NCBI GenBank assembly: GCA_014376805.1
Contig: JACMQU010000017.1
Span: forward strand, 1-64,000
Origin: Bacteroidia bacterium
Lineage (GTDB): Bacteria; Bacteroidota; Bacteroidia; UKL13-3
DNA: 64,000 nucleotides
Direction: 5' to 3'
Of the stretch, positions 50,969 to 61,192 are shown one piece after another (position 1 is the first letter of the stretch; the number at the start of each line of letters is the position of its first letter). The translations under genes and the position numbers were made by a program. The notes under the pieces are model-generated. The model saw only the letters and a program-made list of their open reading frames with translations. It was not told the origin of the DNA and made no database searches.

Positions 50969-52099
50969 TTAGTTAAAAAGTGTTTTCATTTTTTCAGTTA
51001 CACGCTTCAAATCATCCATTGTTAAATTTGATCCGGAAGGTAAGCATAAACCATTTTCAAAAAGTTTTTCTGCTGTACCATCTCCATAAAAAGGATATTT
51101 CTCAAAAACCGGCTGCAAATGCATTGGTTTCCATAGTGGCCGACTTTCAATGTTTTCGGTTTCAAGGGCCAGGCGTATATCTTCTCTGCTTATACCGTTT
51201 GTTTTCTTTGGATCAACCAAAATACAGGAAAGCCATCTGTTACTAAAAAAGCCTTCAGGTTCTTTAACAAACTGAATAGGTAAATCTGCCAGTTGCTGCT
51301 CATAATAGGCATGATTGAATCTGCGTTGTTTAACCCTGTCGTTAAGAACAGTCATTTGTCCTCTGCCTATAGCGGCACACACATTGCTCATACGGTAATT
51401 ATAGCCAATGTGCGAGTGCTGGTAATGCGGAGCAGCATCTCTGGCCTGTGTTGCTAAAAAGCGGGCTTGTTTAATATAGTTTTCATTTTCAGAAATCAAT
51501 GCACCACCGCCACTTGTGGTAATTATTTTATTACCATTAAATGAAAGTATTCCTAAATCACCAAAAGTTCCGCATGCTTTCTCATTTATTTTTGATCCTA
51601 ATCCTTCGGCGGCATCTTCAATTACGGCAATATCAAATTCGTGGGCAATGGCCATTATTTCTTTCATTTGAGCTGGCATGCCATACAAATGAACAGGAAT
51701 GATTGCTTTAGGTTTTCTGCCTTTAGAAATCCTGTCTTCAATAGCAATCCTCAGGTACTTCGAACTCATATTCCAGGTGTCAGTTTCAGAATCAACAAAT
51801 ATGGGAATTGCACCCTGGTAGACTATTGGATTTGCTGATGCTGAAAAAGTAAAACTCTGACACAATACCTCGTCATCACGTTCTACACCTAACAAGATTA
51901 GCGACAAATGTATAGCAGCAGTTCCTGCACTTAAAGCAGCAGCATTTTTTGAGCCGGTAAAGTCACATAAGTCTTTTTCAAAACCATCAACATGGGGCCC
52001 TAATGGAGCTATCCAATTGGTGTCGAATGCCTCTTTAACATATTCAAATTCTTTGCCTCCCATATGGGGAGATGAAAGCCAGATTTTCGGTTTAGTCAT
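50969..52099 (-). CDS. DegT/DnrJ/EryC1/StrS aminotransferase, PglE-like
   Basis: 376 aa; 'IWLSSPHMGGKEFEYVKEAFDTNWIAPLGPHVDGFE', 'AVIEDAAEGLGSKINEKACGTFGDLGILSFNGNKIITTSGGGAL'. Confidence 0.92.
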   Translation of the reverse strand: MTKPKIWLSSPHMGGKEFEYVKEAFDTNWIAPLGPHVDGFEKDLCDFTGSKNAAALSAGTAAIHLSLILLGVERDDEVLCQSFTFSASANPIVYQGAIPIFVDSETDTWNMSSKYLRIAIEDRISKGRKPKAIIPVHLYGMPAQMKEIMAIAHEFDIAVIEDAAEGLGSKINEKACGTFGDLGILSFNGNKIITTSGGGALISENENYIKQARFLATQARDAAPHYQHSHIGYNYRMSNVCAAIGRGQMTVLNDRVKQRRFNHAYYEQQLADLPIQFVKEPEGFFSNRWLSCILVDPKKTNGISREDIRLALETENIESRPLWKPMHLQPVFEKYPFYGDGTAEKLFENGLCLPSGSNLTMDDLKRVTEKMKTLFN

Positions 52100-52104
52100 T
52101 AATA

Positions 52105-52719
52105 TTATTTTATACTGTTTTTTATAATTTTTGCAGGAACGCCAACAGCGGTGGAGTAATCAGGGATATCGTTTATAACAACAGCACCTGCTCCTATGTT
52201 ACAAAATTTTCCAATGTTTATATTTGGCAAAATTACAGCACCACTGCCAATAAAACACCCTTCTCCAATTTTTACATTACCGGATACATGAACGCCGGCC
52301 ATTATGGAAACATAATCTTCAACAATAGTATCGTGTCCAATAGTGGAGTAAATATTAATGATTACATGATTTCCAATCAACACATTTACGGTTAAAATTA
52401 CACCGGCACAAATGATATTGCCAATACCTAATTTATTTGATTTGTTTATTTTTGAAGAAGGATGTATAATATTAAAAAATTGTATCTGATTATCCAGATT
52501 ACTGATTTTTTTTCTTATTGCCGGATCAGCTATAGCGATCACACAACTGGAGTTTTTTTCAAGTTCTTTCCTTACGGGCAGCTCTTCAAATAAATGTTCT
52601 CGTTTAAAATCATCGATAAAGCCAAGTACGTTAAACTTTTTATCTTCTATATCTGAAATTAACCAAAGCGTTTCTTTCCCCATTCCGCCCGCACCATAAA
52701 TCCAGATAGTATTAATCAT
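52105..52719 (-). CDS. Sugar O/N-acyltransferase, PglD/NeuD family
   Basis: 204 aa; 'IWIYGAGGMGKETLWLI', 'IHPSSKI', hexapeptide repeats, 'IGAGAVVINDIPDYSTAVGVPAKIIK'. Confidence 0.9.
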   Translation of the reverse strand: MINTIWIYGAGGMGKETLWLISDIEDKKFNVLGFIDDFKREHLFEELPVRKELEKNSSCVIAIADPAIRKKISNLDNQIQFFNIIHPSSKINKSNKLGIGNIICAGVILTVNVLIGNHVIINIYSTIGHDTIVEDYVSIMAGVHVSGNVKIGEGCFIGSGAVILPNINIGKFCNIGAGAVVINDIPDYSTAVGVPAKIIKNSIK

Positions 52720-52735
52720 TAAGCAAATAAATGAT

Positions 52736-54583
52736 TTATTTCCTTACCCATTTGTTATACCAGTTAATAAATATCTGAAACCGGATTAAATACTCCAGGT
52801 TAGATTTTAACTGCGGTTGGTTTTTTATACGCTTAATAAATTGATAAATTTCTTCATTAATTGGTCTAAATGTCTCCAGGTATTCATCTATAACCGATAT
52901 AAAATCATTATCCTGAATCCAGTCTCTGAGCGGAGGTGTAAAGCCCTGTTTTTTTCTGTGAATTATTCCCGATGGAATATTCGGAAGATTATTTTCAAAA
53001 TATTCTTTAAGTAGAATTTTATTATTATTTATACTGCATTTTAATTCAGTGGGTATTCTTAAACTAAATTCAATTAACCGGTAATCTAAAAATGGACTTC
53101 TCACTTCAATAGAATTATACATGCTGGCTTTATCTACTTTGGTAAGGTATTTATCTGCTAAAGAATAATATAATAAATCAAACATTCTAAGTCCTTCAGA
53201 TAAATTGTTATTGGTAAGGTCTAAACATTCTTTAAGCCTTTCACTTGACCATTTTTTAAAACTCTCTGAAATATATCTTTCGTTGTCTAAAAAATCACTT
53301 ATAAAATTTTCGTTTTTTAATAAGGAGAGTTTTAGTGCTTCTTTAACAGGCCTTAATTTGGAGCTGTTTTGTTTGTTTAAAATGTTGAGAAATGTTTTAC
53401 GTAAAAAAGCCGGGATTAACCTCACCCGATCTATTATTATAGCTCTGCTGTAAGGTTCATAACCCCCAAATATTTCATCCCCTCCATCTCCGCTTTGCAC
53501 TACAGTAACGTGCTTTTTAGCCATTTTAGAAACATACATAGTTGGATACCCTGAATAATCTCCAAAGGGTTCATCATATACGAATGCATAATTTTCCTGA
53601 TTCTCTTTCCAGTCATATTTATGATAATATTCATGGTGATGAGTTACATTTTTCAATTCATTAGCTGCCATGTTTATGTATGACGTTTCATCAAATCTGC
53701 CTTCAAAACCTACTGAAAAAGTATGAAAATGTTTTATGTCATATTGCTTTAATATTCCATAAACAATGCCAGTGCTGTCAATGCCTCCGCTTAAAAAAGA
53801 ACCAACAGGCACATCACTTCTCATTCTTAATTTTATGGAATCTTTAAATAAATAATCAAGTTCCGCTGTTAGTGTTTTTTTATCGTAATTTACTTTCTGA
53901 ATTTCCGGTTTAAAATACCTGTATGTTTTATATTCACCTTTGTTTAAATCAAAAAGCAGGTTATAACTAGAATTTAGTTTAGACACATTATTAAAAATAG
54001 TTAATGGCGATGGAATAAAGCCACATGAAAAGTATAATTCTACTGCCTCGGCACATATATTACTCTTTATATTTATATTTAATTCCGCATGCTGCAAGAT
54101 GCCCTTTAATTCAGAACTAAAAATGAAAATACCGTCTTTAAAATAATAGTAAAATGGTTTTACTCCTAAACGATCTCTTGAACAAAACAACACTTGTGTT
54201 TGAGGGTTATAAATACAAAAAGCCCACATTCCATTAAACTGGTTAACACAATCTTCTCCCCAGTAATCATAAGCAGCTAAAATTACTTCTGTATCACACT
54301 GCGTATAAAATATATAACCTTGCTTTTTTAAAGTTTCTCTAACTTCAATATAGTTATATATTTCTCCATTAAAAACCATTACGTATGAGCTGCCTTTACA
54401 CTTATAATGAAACGGTTGATTTCCAGCATCTGTTGTATCAATAATAGACAGTCTTACATGACCAAAAGTAAGTTTATCGGTGCTCCAAACGCTTTGGTTA
54501 TCAGGCCCCCTATGAATAATCTCCGTATTCATGGCTACTGCTAACTTTTCGTTTTTAAAATTAAATCCGTTTATCCCGCACAT
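52736..54583 (-). CDS. asnB: Asparagine synthase (glutamine-hydrolyzing)-like protein
   Basis: 615 aa; 'MCGINGF' Ntn nucleophile Cys2, 'IIHRGPDNQSVW', 'FNGEIYNY', 'SFLSGGIDST', 'VQSGDGGDEIFGGY', 'SIEVRSPFLDYRLIEF'. Confidence 0.92.
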   Translation of the reverse strand: MCGINGFNFKNEKLAVAMNTEIIHRGPDNQSVWSTDKLTFGHVRLSIIDTTDAGNQPFHYKCKGSSYVMVFNGEIYNYIEVRETLKKQGYIFYTQCDTEVILAAYDYWGEDCVNQFNGMWAFCIYNPQTQVLFCSRDRLGVKPFYYYFKDGIFIFSSELKGILQHAELNINIKSNICAEAVELYFSCGFIPSPLTIFNNVSKLNSSYNLLFDLNKGEYKTYRYFKPEIQKVNYDKKTLTAELDYLFKDSIKLRMRSDVPVGSFLSGGIDSTGIVYGILKQYDIKHFHTFSVGFEGRFDETSYINMAANELKNVTHHHEYYHKYDWKENQENYAFVYDEPFGDYSGYPTMYVSKMAKKHVTVVQSGDGGDEIFGGYEPYSRAIIIDRVRLIPAFLRKTFLNILNKQNSSKLRPVKEALKLSLLKNENFISDFLDNERYISESFKKWSSERLKECLDLTNNNLSEGLRMFDLLYYSLADKYLTKVDKASMYNSIEVRSPFLDYRLIEFSLRIPTELKCSINNNKILLKEYFENNLPNIPSGIIHRKKQGFTPPLRDWIQDNDFISVIDEYLETFRPINEEIYQFIKRIKNQPQLKSNLEYLIRFQIFINWYNKWVRK

Positions 54584-54670
54584 ATTAATATTGGTAGTAA
54601 AATTCGAATCTCATAATATATTCTTAATAATAATAATAAATTATGAAAATTAATTATTATTTAATATTAT

Positions 54671-55747
54671 TTAAAATTTTCCATTAAAACTTCTTAAAAG
54701 TTCAGACTCTTTCATTAAAACAGGTAATGAATCTACATCTCTTAAGAAGATCAGATCTTTTTCAAATTCATATAAAATAAAGTCCTTTTTAAAAGTAGTG
54801 TCATTGTCTAATAATCTAATGGTATCCTCCGCAAAATTAGCTCCACCCGCTGCAAAACATTGTGTAAATGCTACATGTCTCACATTTATTTCTGTTATAT
54901 ATGGTTTTTTATTTTCATCCTCTTTAAAATCTACCGTATAAAAGCCATGTTGTTTAGCACCTGTATGGGCAAATAAATGATCCATTGCCTTCTTCGCTTC
55001 AGCAAACAATTCAGGTTCATTCAATAATCGTCCGAAAGATGTATTACCTGTAATACCTGAAGGAGCTACTTTAGACATGATGTAGTTCACTCTTTCTCCA
55101 CAGGCGGATCGTAGCAGTTTACCTTCATAATATAACAGTTTACAAGCAAGATTCCTTCCGGGTAAAAATTTGCTGGCTAAAAATTCTTTTACCCCGGGGT
55201 TAATTTGAATCCAGTTTTTCAGGGCATCTTCACTCTCTACTTTTAAAGAACCTAAACCGCTTGTACCTGAGGTGCTTCTTACCCAAAAAGGGAAATTCAA
55301 TGTATCATATACATTTCTTAAATCTTTATCATCGCTGTTAAATGAAACTGATAAAGGGACTATATCAAGTTCCTTCAGGATATTTGTCATTTTGGCTTTA
55401 TCAACCAATAATTCAGCCATGCTTAAATCCGGTAATAGTACCTTACATGGCAAATCATGTGTTTGCATTCTTTTGCTCCATTCCATTACCTCCAACTCTG
55501 GTAAGATAACGGCAATTTCGATCTGATTTTCTTTGATGATTTTTTCAATTTCTTCCCAATAATTTTTATCGGTAGCCCTCGGTACTATATAAGATTTATT
55601 GTATAACTCTGTTTGATATAAACCAATTGATAAAGGATTGATATCGGTTGCAATTATTTCGAAACGTTTATAAAAGCTGTATTTTTTTAATGCAATGGCA
55701 AAACTGCGTGGAGTAGGCCCACCCACACCGGTAATTAATATTTTCAT
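54671..55747 (-). CDS. ATP-grasp protein (carbamoyl-phosphate synthetase-like)
   Basis: 358 aa; 'ILITGVGGPTPRSFAIALKK', 'FPFWVRSTSGTSGLGSLKV', 'YTVDFKEDENKKPYITEINVRH'. Confidence 0.85.
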   Translation of the reverse strand: MKILITGVGGPTPRSFAIALKKYSFYKRFEIIATDINPLSIGLYQTELYNKSYIVPRATDKNYWEEIEKIIKENQIEIAVILPELEVMEWSKRMQTHDLPCKVLLPDLSMAELLVDKAKMTNILKELDIVPLSVSFNSDDKDLRNVYDTLNFPFWVRSTSGTSGLGSLKVESEDALKNWIQINPGVKEFLASKFLPGRNLACKLLYYEGKLLRSACGERVNYIMSKVAPSGITGNTSFGRLLNEPELFAEAKKAMDHLFAHTGAKQHGFYTVDFKEDENKKPYITEINVRHVAFTQCFAAGGANFAEDTIRLLDNDTTFKKDFILYEFEKDLIFLRDVDSLPVLMKESELLRSFNGKF

Positions 55748-56029
55748 TTTTCGTAAGTTTAATTTTAGTTAAATTTTTTCTCACTAATCAGAAGCTAGAT
55801 AGCCCGTAAAAACTTTAATTACGGATGCCATTAATTCTTTTAATAGTAGGATTAAAACTCAATTTTAATAGAGTTGGTAAATAAACGTTATAATTATACA
55901 AGTGGCTAATTAGTCTAATAATAAAACATTAATTTTATAGTTTAGTTTTCTATTGTTTTTAATTTTATACAGCTAAGTAATATTTTTTACACACTTAGAC
56001 TTTTATAGAACATATCGCCCAAAATATAC

Positions 56030-57040
56030 TTATGCCTTCAGATAAGATTCAAGAACTGGTTTCAAACCTTTTTTTACGGGTAATTGCCATAATAGCTTAC
56101 ACCAATCATGGTTCCCCTCAATTAATTCTGCTCCATTATTGGTGATAGCTATATCCCAACCGATAGATTTGTTGGATACGTTTTTTAAAGCAGCTTGTTT
56201 AATCATTTTTATGGTCTCTGGCCAGAATGGCACTTCAAACCCAACTATTTCTATACCTGTAACCGGATGAAAATATTCGTCTTTTTTAGTAATATCGCTA
56301 TATACGCCTGGCCCGGTTACCTTACCACTTATTTCATCTATAGGAGCAGCAATATTGCCAGCGGCCATATTATCTATGGGTGAATTTATAGTGATTCTTA
56401 ACCTGCATCCTAATATATCTACTTCATTCTTTTTATTTATCTGGGTGATTATCCGGATTGTATTTAAGCCAGAAGGAGAGAGTTCCATTAGCTTGCTGTG
56501 TTGCACCACAAACTCTTCTACAAAATCATTCGAGGTTTCCAGTAATCGGGCAACTAAGGTGTCCGCATTTAACTCATTGCTTTTTCTCACTTCAATACCA
56601 TTACCGCATTGCCCCCGCGAGTCTTTAAGTACAATCTTACCGGAGGTATTGGATAACATTCTATCACCGGTTTTTTTATCTTTTTGTAAATCATTCAATG
56701 ATGCAAATGAATGTTTTACAAAAGTTCCGTACTCCTTTAAAAATGTAAGTTTATCCTCCAGTACACTCCTGGTCTCCTTCGGATTCATCTTTAATTGAAA
56801 CTCATACATATAACCTGTTCCGGCATAAGTTAGTTTTTCCTTTTCAGAAATTTCATAAAAGCGAAAGTTAAAATATTCCAGTAATGATATGTTGTAAGTT
56901 ATGCTGGAGCGCACCATATCCAGCCAAATACTTGCTTTAGATTTCTTGGTGGTGTTGCTGGCAAAAGTTAGAAACTTATTTAATTTAGATTTATCAAGTT
57001 CTTTAAAATAGTAAGCTAAATATAATATACGTTTGATCAT
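56030..57040 (-). CDS. Sugar-transfer-associated ATP-grasp protein
   Basis: 336 aa; 'KIVLKDSRGQCGNGIEVRK', 'VEEFVVQHSKLMELSPSGLNTIRIIT', 'IGWDIAITNNGAELIEGNHDW'. Confidence 0.85.
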   Translation of the reverse strand: MIKRILYLAYYFKELDKSKLNKFLTFASNTTKKSKASIWLDMVRSSITYNISLLEYFNFRFYEISEKEKLTYAGTGYMYEFQLKMNPKETRSVLEDKLTFLKEYGTFVKHSFASLNDLQKDKKTGDRMLSNTSGKIVLKDSRGQCGNGIEVRKSNELNADTLVARLLETSNDFVEEFVVQHSKLMELSPSGLNTIRIITQINKKNEVDILGCRLRITINSPIDNMAAGNIAAPIDEISGKVTGPGVYSDITKKDEYFHPVTGIEIVGFEVPFWPETIKMIKQAALKNVSNKSIGWDIAITNNGAELIEGNHDWCKLLWQLPVKKGLKPVLESYLKA

Positions 57041-57042
57041 AA

Positions 57043-57648
57043 TTAATTGTTTCCGTTAAAAGGTTGCATAGGTCTGTTTTCAGATTGATTTACACCTTCA
57101 GTTTTTATAACTTTAAGAAAAGTTAACCAAATTATTTTTACGTCTAATATAAAAGATACATTATCTACATAATAAATATCCAGATTAAACTTTTTTGACC
57201 AACTAATGCTATTTCTGCCATTAACCTGAGCCCAGCCTGTTATGCCGGGTTTAACCAGGTGTCTTCTTTTCTGATGCTCATTAAATAAAGGAATATATTT
57301 ATACAATAGAGGCCTTGGACCAACAACACTCATATTGCCAATTAAAACATTTAGTAACTGTGGTAATTCATCAATGGAAGTTTTTCTAATAAAAAATCCT
57401 AAGGGTGTAATGCGGATATTATCAGGCAAGAGTTTTCCATTTTCATCTCTGGCATCGTTCATTGATTTAAACTTTATTATGCGTATGCTTTTTTCGTTCT
57501 TACCCGGCCTCTCCTGCGTGAAGAATGGATTTCCTTTTAAACTAACAGCATTAGCGATGGCAACAAATAATATTACAGGGGAGGTAATAAGTAGCCCTAC
57601 AATTGAAATAATTATATCAAGCAGTCTTTTAAAAATTTTAAGATACAT
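57043..57648 (-). CDS. Undecaprenyl-phosphate sugar phosphotransferase, PglC-like
   Basis: 'KRLLDIIISIVGLLITSPVILFVAIANAVSLKGNPFFTQERPGKNEKSIRIIKFKSM', 'IRKTSIDELPQLLNVLIGNMSVVGPRPLL', 'RHLVKPGITGWAQVNGRN'. Likely start MYLKIFKRLLD, about 57648; the ORF opens at 57678. Confidence 0.93.
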   Translation of the reverse strand: MYLKIFKRLLDIIISIVGLLITSPVILFVAIANAVSLKGNPFFTQERPGKNEKSIRIIKFKSMNDARDENGKLLPDNIRITPLGFFIRKTSIDELPQLLNVLIGNMSVVGPRPLLYKYIPLFNEHQKRRHLVKPGITGWAQVNGRNSISWSKKFNLDIYYVDNVSFILDVKIIWLTFLKVIKTEGVNQSENRPMQPFNGNN

Positions 57649-58795
57649 AAGATTGAAGATATTTACCGGCATTCGCATTTGTAAAAAATTGCGCTGCTAT
57701 TTTAGAATTTTCTGATAATAATTTTTGCTTGTCCGGATGGTTTTTCATGTTGAGAATAAAATCTATGATCCCCTGTTTATCATTTTTGGGAAAACACTTA
57801 CCATTATGAAATTGTTCAATGTGTTTGTTTAATTCAGAATCCATACTGGCAATGCCTAAAAGTGGAACACCTACTGCCTGAAGATTGTATATCTTACTTG
57901 GAATACTTACATGGGATGTTTTATCGTCAAGCAGTACCACACCTAAATCTGCCGCAGCCAGCGAATAATTTAGTTCATTATCTGCCTGAAATGGCATTAA
58001 AAGGCAATTGTTTAATTGATAAGTTGTAATTAATTCCTGTATTAATTTAACTTTCTCGCCTCTGCCAATTATCAAAAAAATTAAATCCTTTTCGTTTTTC
58101 AATTCTTTCGCTATTTCAACTAATTCCTCTACATTATGTGTGTATCCAATATTACCCGAATACTGTACGATGAATTTATTTTCAAGTATATTTCTTTTTA
58201 TCCATGGATTATTTTCTTTGCTTACACTATGTAATTTTGTTAAACCAGACCAGTTAGGAATTATTACCATTTTGTTCCTGCTCATGTAAGCATCCACTAA
58301 TTTGGCCATGCCCTCACCAATGGTATATACTCTATGTGCTTTAGCAAATATTTTTTTATTTTGTCTGCCCCAAAATTTATAAAGCCAGTTACCTTCATTT
58401 ATATTATATATTTTTAAAACATCAGGATAAACATCAAATATAAGTATAGAAAACTTATTCTTTAAAAATGCGGATAAGAGATAAGCAGAAGGTGGTATTG
58501 TAATATAAAATATATCATAGCTGCGGTATTTGGTTAATAGTAAGAAGTAAATCTGCAATGTACCTATCAACCATGAAGTTAATTTTCTTGCGGGATTTCC
58601 TCTGTCATATTTAATGATAGTAGAAAACGTTACATTTTTATTTAATTCAATATCCTGTACCCTTATACTGCCGGATATCAATGCTACTTTATCAAAATCA
58701 TTGGCAAATGCATTGATTATGTCAATTGTTAAATAACCTGTAGCCTGGTTAATAAATACAATTTTTTTTAACGCTGCTTTATTAGGTTTTTGCAT
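57638..58795 (-). CDS. Glycosyltransferase family 4 protein
   Basis: 385 aa; 'FIVQYSGNIGYTHNVEELVEIAKEL', 'LMPFQADNELNYSLAAADLGVVLL', 'SIPSKIYNLQAVGVPLLGI'. Confidence 0.88.
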   Translation of the reverse strand: MQKPNKAALKKIVFINQATGYLTIDIINAFANDFDKVALISGSIRVQDIELNKNVTFSTIIKYDRGNPARKLTSWLIGTLQIYFLLLTKYRSYDIFYITIPPSAYLLSAFLKNKFSILIFDVYPDVLKIYNINEGNWLYKFWGRQNKKIFAKAHRVYTIGEGMAKLVDAYMSRNKMVIIPNWSGLTKLHSVSKENNPWIKRNILENKFIVQYSGNIGYTHNVEELVEIAKELKNEKDLIFLIIGRGEKVKLIQELITTYQLNNCLLMPFQADNELNYSLAAADLGVVLLDDKTSHVSIPSKIYNLQAVGVPLLGIASMDSELNKHIEQFHNGKCFPKNDKQGIIDFILNMKNHPDKQKLLSENSKIAAQFFTNANAGKYLQSYVS

Positions 58796-59898
58796 AAATT
58801 TATATAACTCAAAGCTCTTTCTTCTGCTGTTTTAAAAATAATTCGTCGTTCTTTACCTTTGGTTATAAGTTGTTTCTGGAGTTCAGTATTTTCCATCAGC
58901 AAGTGCAATTTGTTGCTTATATCTTTTTCATTTAACGGATCAAAATAAATCGCTGCCTCTTCGCATACTGTTCTTGCAAAGCCTAAATCAGCAGTAACTA
59001 TCGGCTTTTCCATAAACATGGCTTCTACATACGAGGCCGAAAAGCACTCTAATAAAGTGGGTAAAAACATAGCATCACATTCTTTATATAACGAGGCACA
59101 TTCTGCTACCGGAACCGGACCAACATTATAAATATAAGGGTGATATTTTTCCTGAAAAATCCCTGTAAATATGGTTTCAGGTAGGGTTAAAACAAACCTC
59201 ATTTTTGTATCAGGATTGTCTTTAATTTCGAGGTCAATTACTTTCCTTATAATTTCAAAATTTTTATGAGGATGGTATGCTGACAGAAGCAAAAATCTAT
59301 ACTCATTTTTTTTTCTGTCTTTTAACTTATCAGGAAAAACAAGCGGATTAAAATAATGAGAACTGCAACTATTTGATACGGTAAATACATGAGGCGTTTT
59401 TAACCATTTTTTTACCCTTAAATTTACATCATCCGTTTGCACAACATAAGCGTCTGTTTCTTTTTTAAAGAAATGTGCTTTAAGTTTCCCCCTTATTTTC
59501 CATCTTATTTGCTTCCAGAAAGGAATGATTTTAAAAAAAGGCGAATCTGTATAAATATAATGACCTAAGTTGAAGCCAACAAGATGAGGAGCTTCGGGAG
59601 TCCAGTAAGCCGGTCCTGAAGTTGTGAATACTACATCCGGGTTTACTTTTTTTTCTACTTCTTGGAAGAAAGATGTTACAGGTTTAAGTGAAAATATTTT
59701 GGTAGCAGGTCTTACGTCAATGTCGTAAAAGTAGAAATTATCAGGAAAACTTTTTTTGTTTATAGTCTGTCCTATATTACCTCCTAAAATCACATGAAAT
59801 TCGTGCTCCTTAAATTTCTTACATTCCTCAATAAATGATTTAGCTACCTGTAAGCCTCCACCTTTAAGTGTAGAAGCGGTATTAATAATTAATCTCAT
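58768..59898 (-). CDS. Glycosyltransferase family 4 protein
   Basis: 376 aa; 'RLIINTASTLKGGGLQVAKSFIEEC', 'LYKECDAMFLPTLLECFSASYVEAMFMEKPIVTADLGFARTVCEEAAIYFDP'. Confidence 0.88.
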   Translation of the reverse strand: MRLIINTASTLKGGGLQVAKSFIEECKKFKEHEFHVILGGNIGQTINKKSFPDNFYFYDIDVRPATKIFSLKPVTSFFQEVEKKVNPDVVFTTSGPAYWTPEAPHLVGFNLGHYIYTDSPFFKIIPFWKQIRWKIRGKLKAHFFKKETDAYVVQTDDVNLRVKKWLKTPHVFTVSNSCSSHYFNPLVFPDKLKDRKKNEYRFLLLSAYHPHKNFEIIRKVIDLEIKDNPDTKMRFVLTLPETIFTGIFQEKYHPYIYNVGPVPVAECASLYKECDAMFLPTLLECFSASYVEAMFMEKPIVTADLGFARTVCEEAAIYFDPLNEKDISNKLHLLMENTELQKQLITKGKERRIIFKTAEERALSYINLCKNLIKQR

Positions 59899-60974
59899 TT
59901 GGAAGTTAAAAAAGAATAATATTTATCGCAGATATCTTCTGAAGAGAATTCTTTGATTTTCAACATTGCGTTTTGTTCAAATTGAGTTCTTAATTGTTCA
60001 TCATTCATTAGCAGCTCCAGTTTATATCTGAATTCCGAAATGTTATTCTCTTCTATCAGATAGCCATTATTGTTATCGGTAATTAAATCTGCCGGCCCGG
60101 CCGAGCAATCATAAGAAATACAAGCCAGTGGTGTTGCTAAGGCTTCTGCCAGTGCGTTTGGAAAGCCTTCCAGAATAGAGGTAAATGCAAATATTTTACT
60201 TTTCTTATAGTAATCATCAACATTTTTAACTTCTCCTGTAAAATCTACTTTATTTTCTATTCCTAGTAACTTTACTTTATTTTTGGCCGCTTCCAAACAT
60301 CTTCCATTTCCTATTAAAACTAATTTCCAGTTTTCGGTTTTAATACCTGCAAATATTTCAATTAATTGTATTTGTTGTTTTGTTGTTTCAAACCGCCCAA
60401 CATTTACAATAATATTTTCTCTTACAATATTTTCATTTTGCCCGAAGTTTCTTATTGGATTGCCAATTGTGATTATATTTTTATGGTTTGTAACAGAAAA
60501 AATTTTAGCGTTTGCATGGCTCGTTTGAGCTATTATTCCAATGGTTTTACGATATAAAATGCCTCTCAGAATTTTATGCATTATGGAGAGTTTTAACTTT
60601 GGTGAACTTCTGTCTGAAACAAATAATTTATATTTTGTAAATAGTAACAATAGAATATTGAATGAATTCCACTTTTCTCCAAAACTTAATACAATATCCG
60701 GGTTGATTTTTTTTATCGCTTCTCTGGTAAATAGTAAAGTTTTTAATGTAAATAAGATTTTGTAATTTTTATTATATTTTACGGGTGGCTCTATAACTTG
60801 TATAGCTGGATCAAGATCATAAAATCTCTTGTTTCTACTGAGCAGTATAAATGTAACTTCAGCATTTTTATTGCGAATAAAATTATGAGCAATTTCAACC
60901 ATTACGCGTTCCATACCGCCACCAAATAAAGAAGGCAGGATAAAACAGAAATGCTTTTTTGTATTTTTTATCAC
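59895..60974 (-). CDS. Glycosyltransferase family 4 protein
   Basis: 359 aa; 'FILPSLFGGGMERVMVEIAH', 'NVGRFETTKQQIQLIEIF', 'IFAFTSILEGFPNALAEALATPLACISYDCSAGPADLI'. Confidence 0.92.
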   Translation of the reverse strand: MIKNTKKHFCFILPSLFGGGMERVMVEIAHNFIRNKNAEVTFILLSRNKRFYDLDPAIQVIEPPVKYNKNYKILFTLKTLLFTREAIKKINPDIVLSFGEKWNSFNILLLLFTKYKLFVSDRSSPKLKLSIMHKILRGILYRKTIGIIAQTSHANAKIFSVTNHKNIITIGNPIRNFGQNENIVRENIIVNVGRFETTKQQIQLIEIFAGIKTENWKLVLIGNGRCLEAAKNKVKLLGIENKVDFTGEVKNVDDYYKKSKIFAFTSILEGFPNALAEALATPLACISYDCSAGPADLITDNNNGYLIEENNISEFRYKLELLMNDEQLRTQFEQNAMLKIKEFSSEDICDKYYSFLTSK

Positions 60975-61192
60975 GGGTTTATAGACTTTATATCATAGAG
61001 CAATTTTTTTAATACAATTTGTTTAATATTCCATGTAAATTATTAAAGAATAAATAATTTTATAAATCTATATGTTAACAATAGCACTTGTACTTTTATA
61101 TATATTTAATGGACTCAAAATTTGAATTTTTCCTAACTCATTTATCAATGGTATAATGAAAATTAAATTATATCTGCAATCGTATCTGCTGT

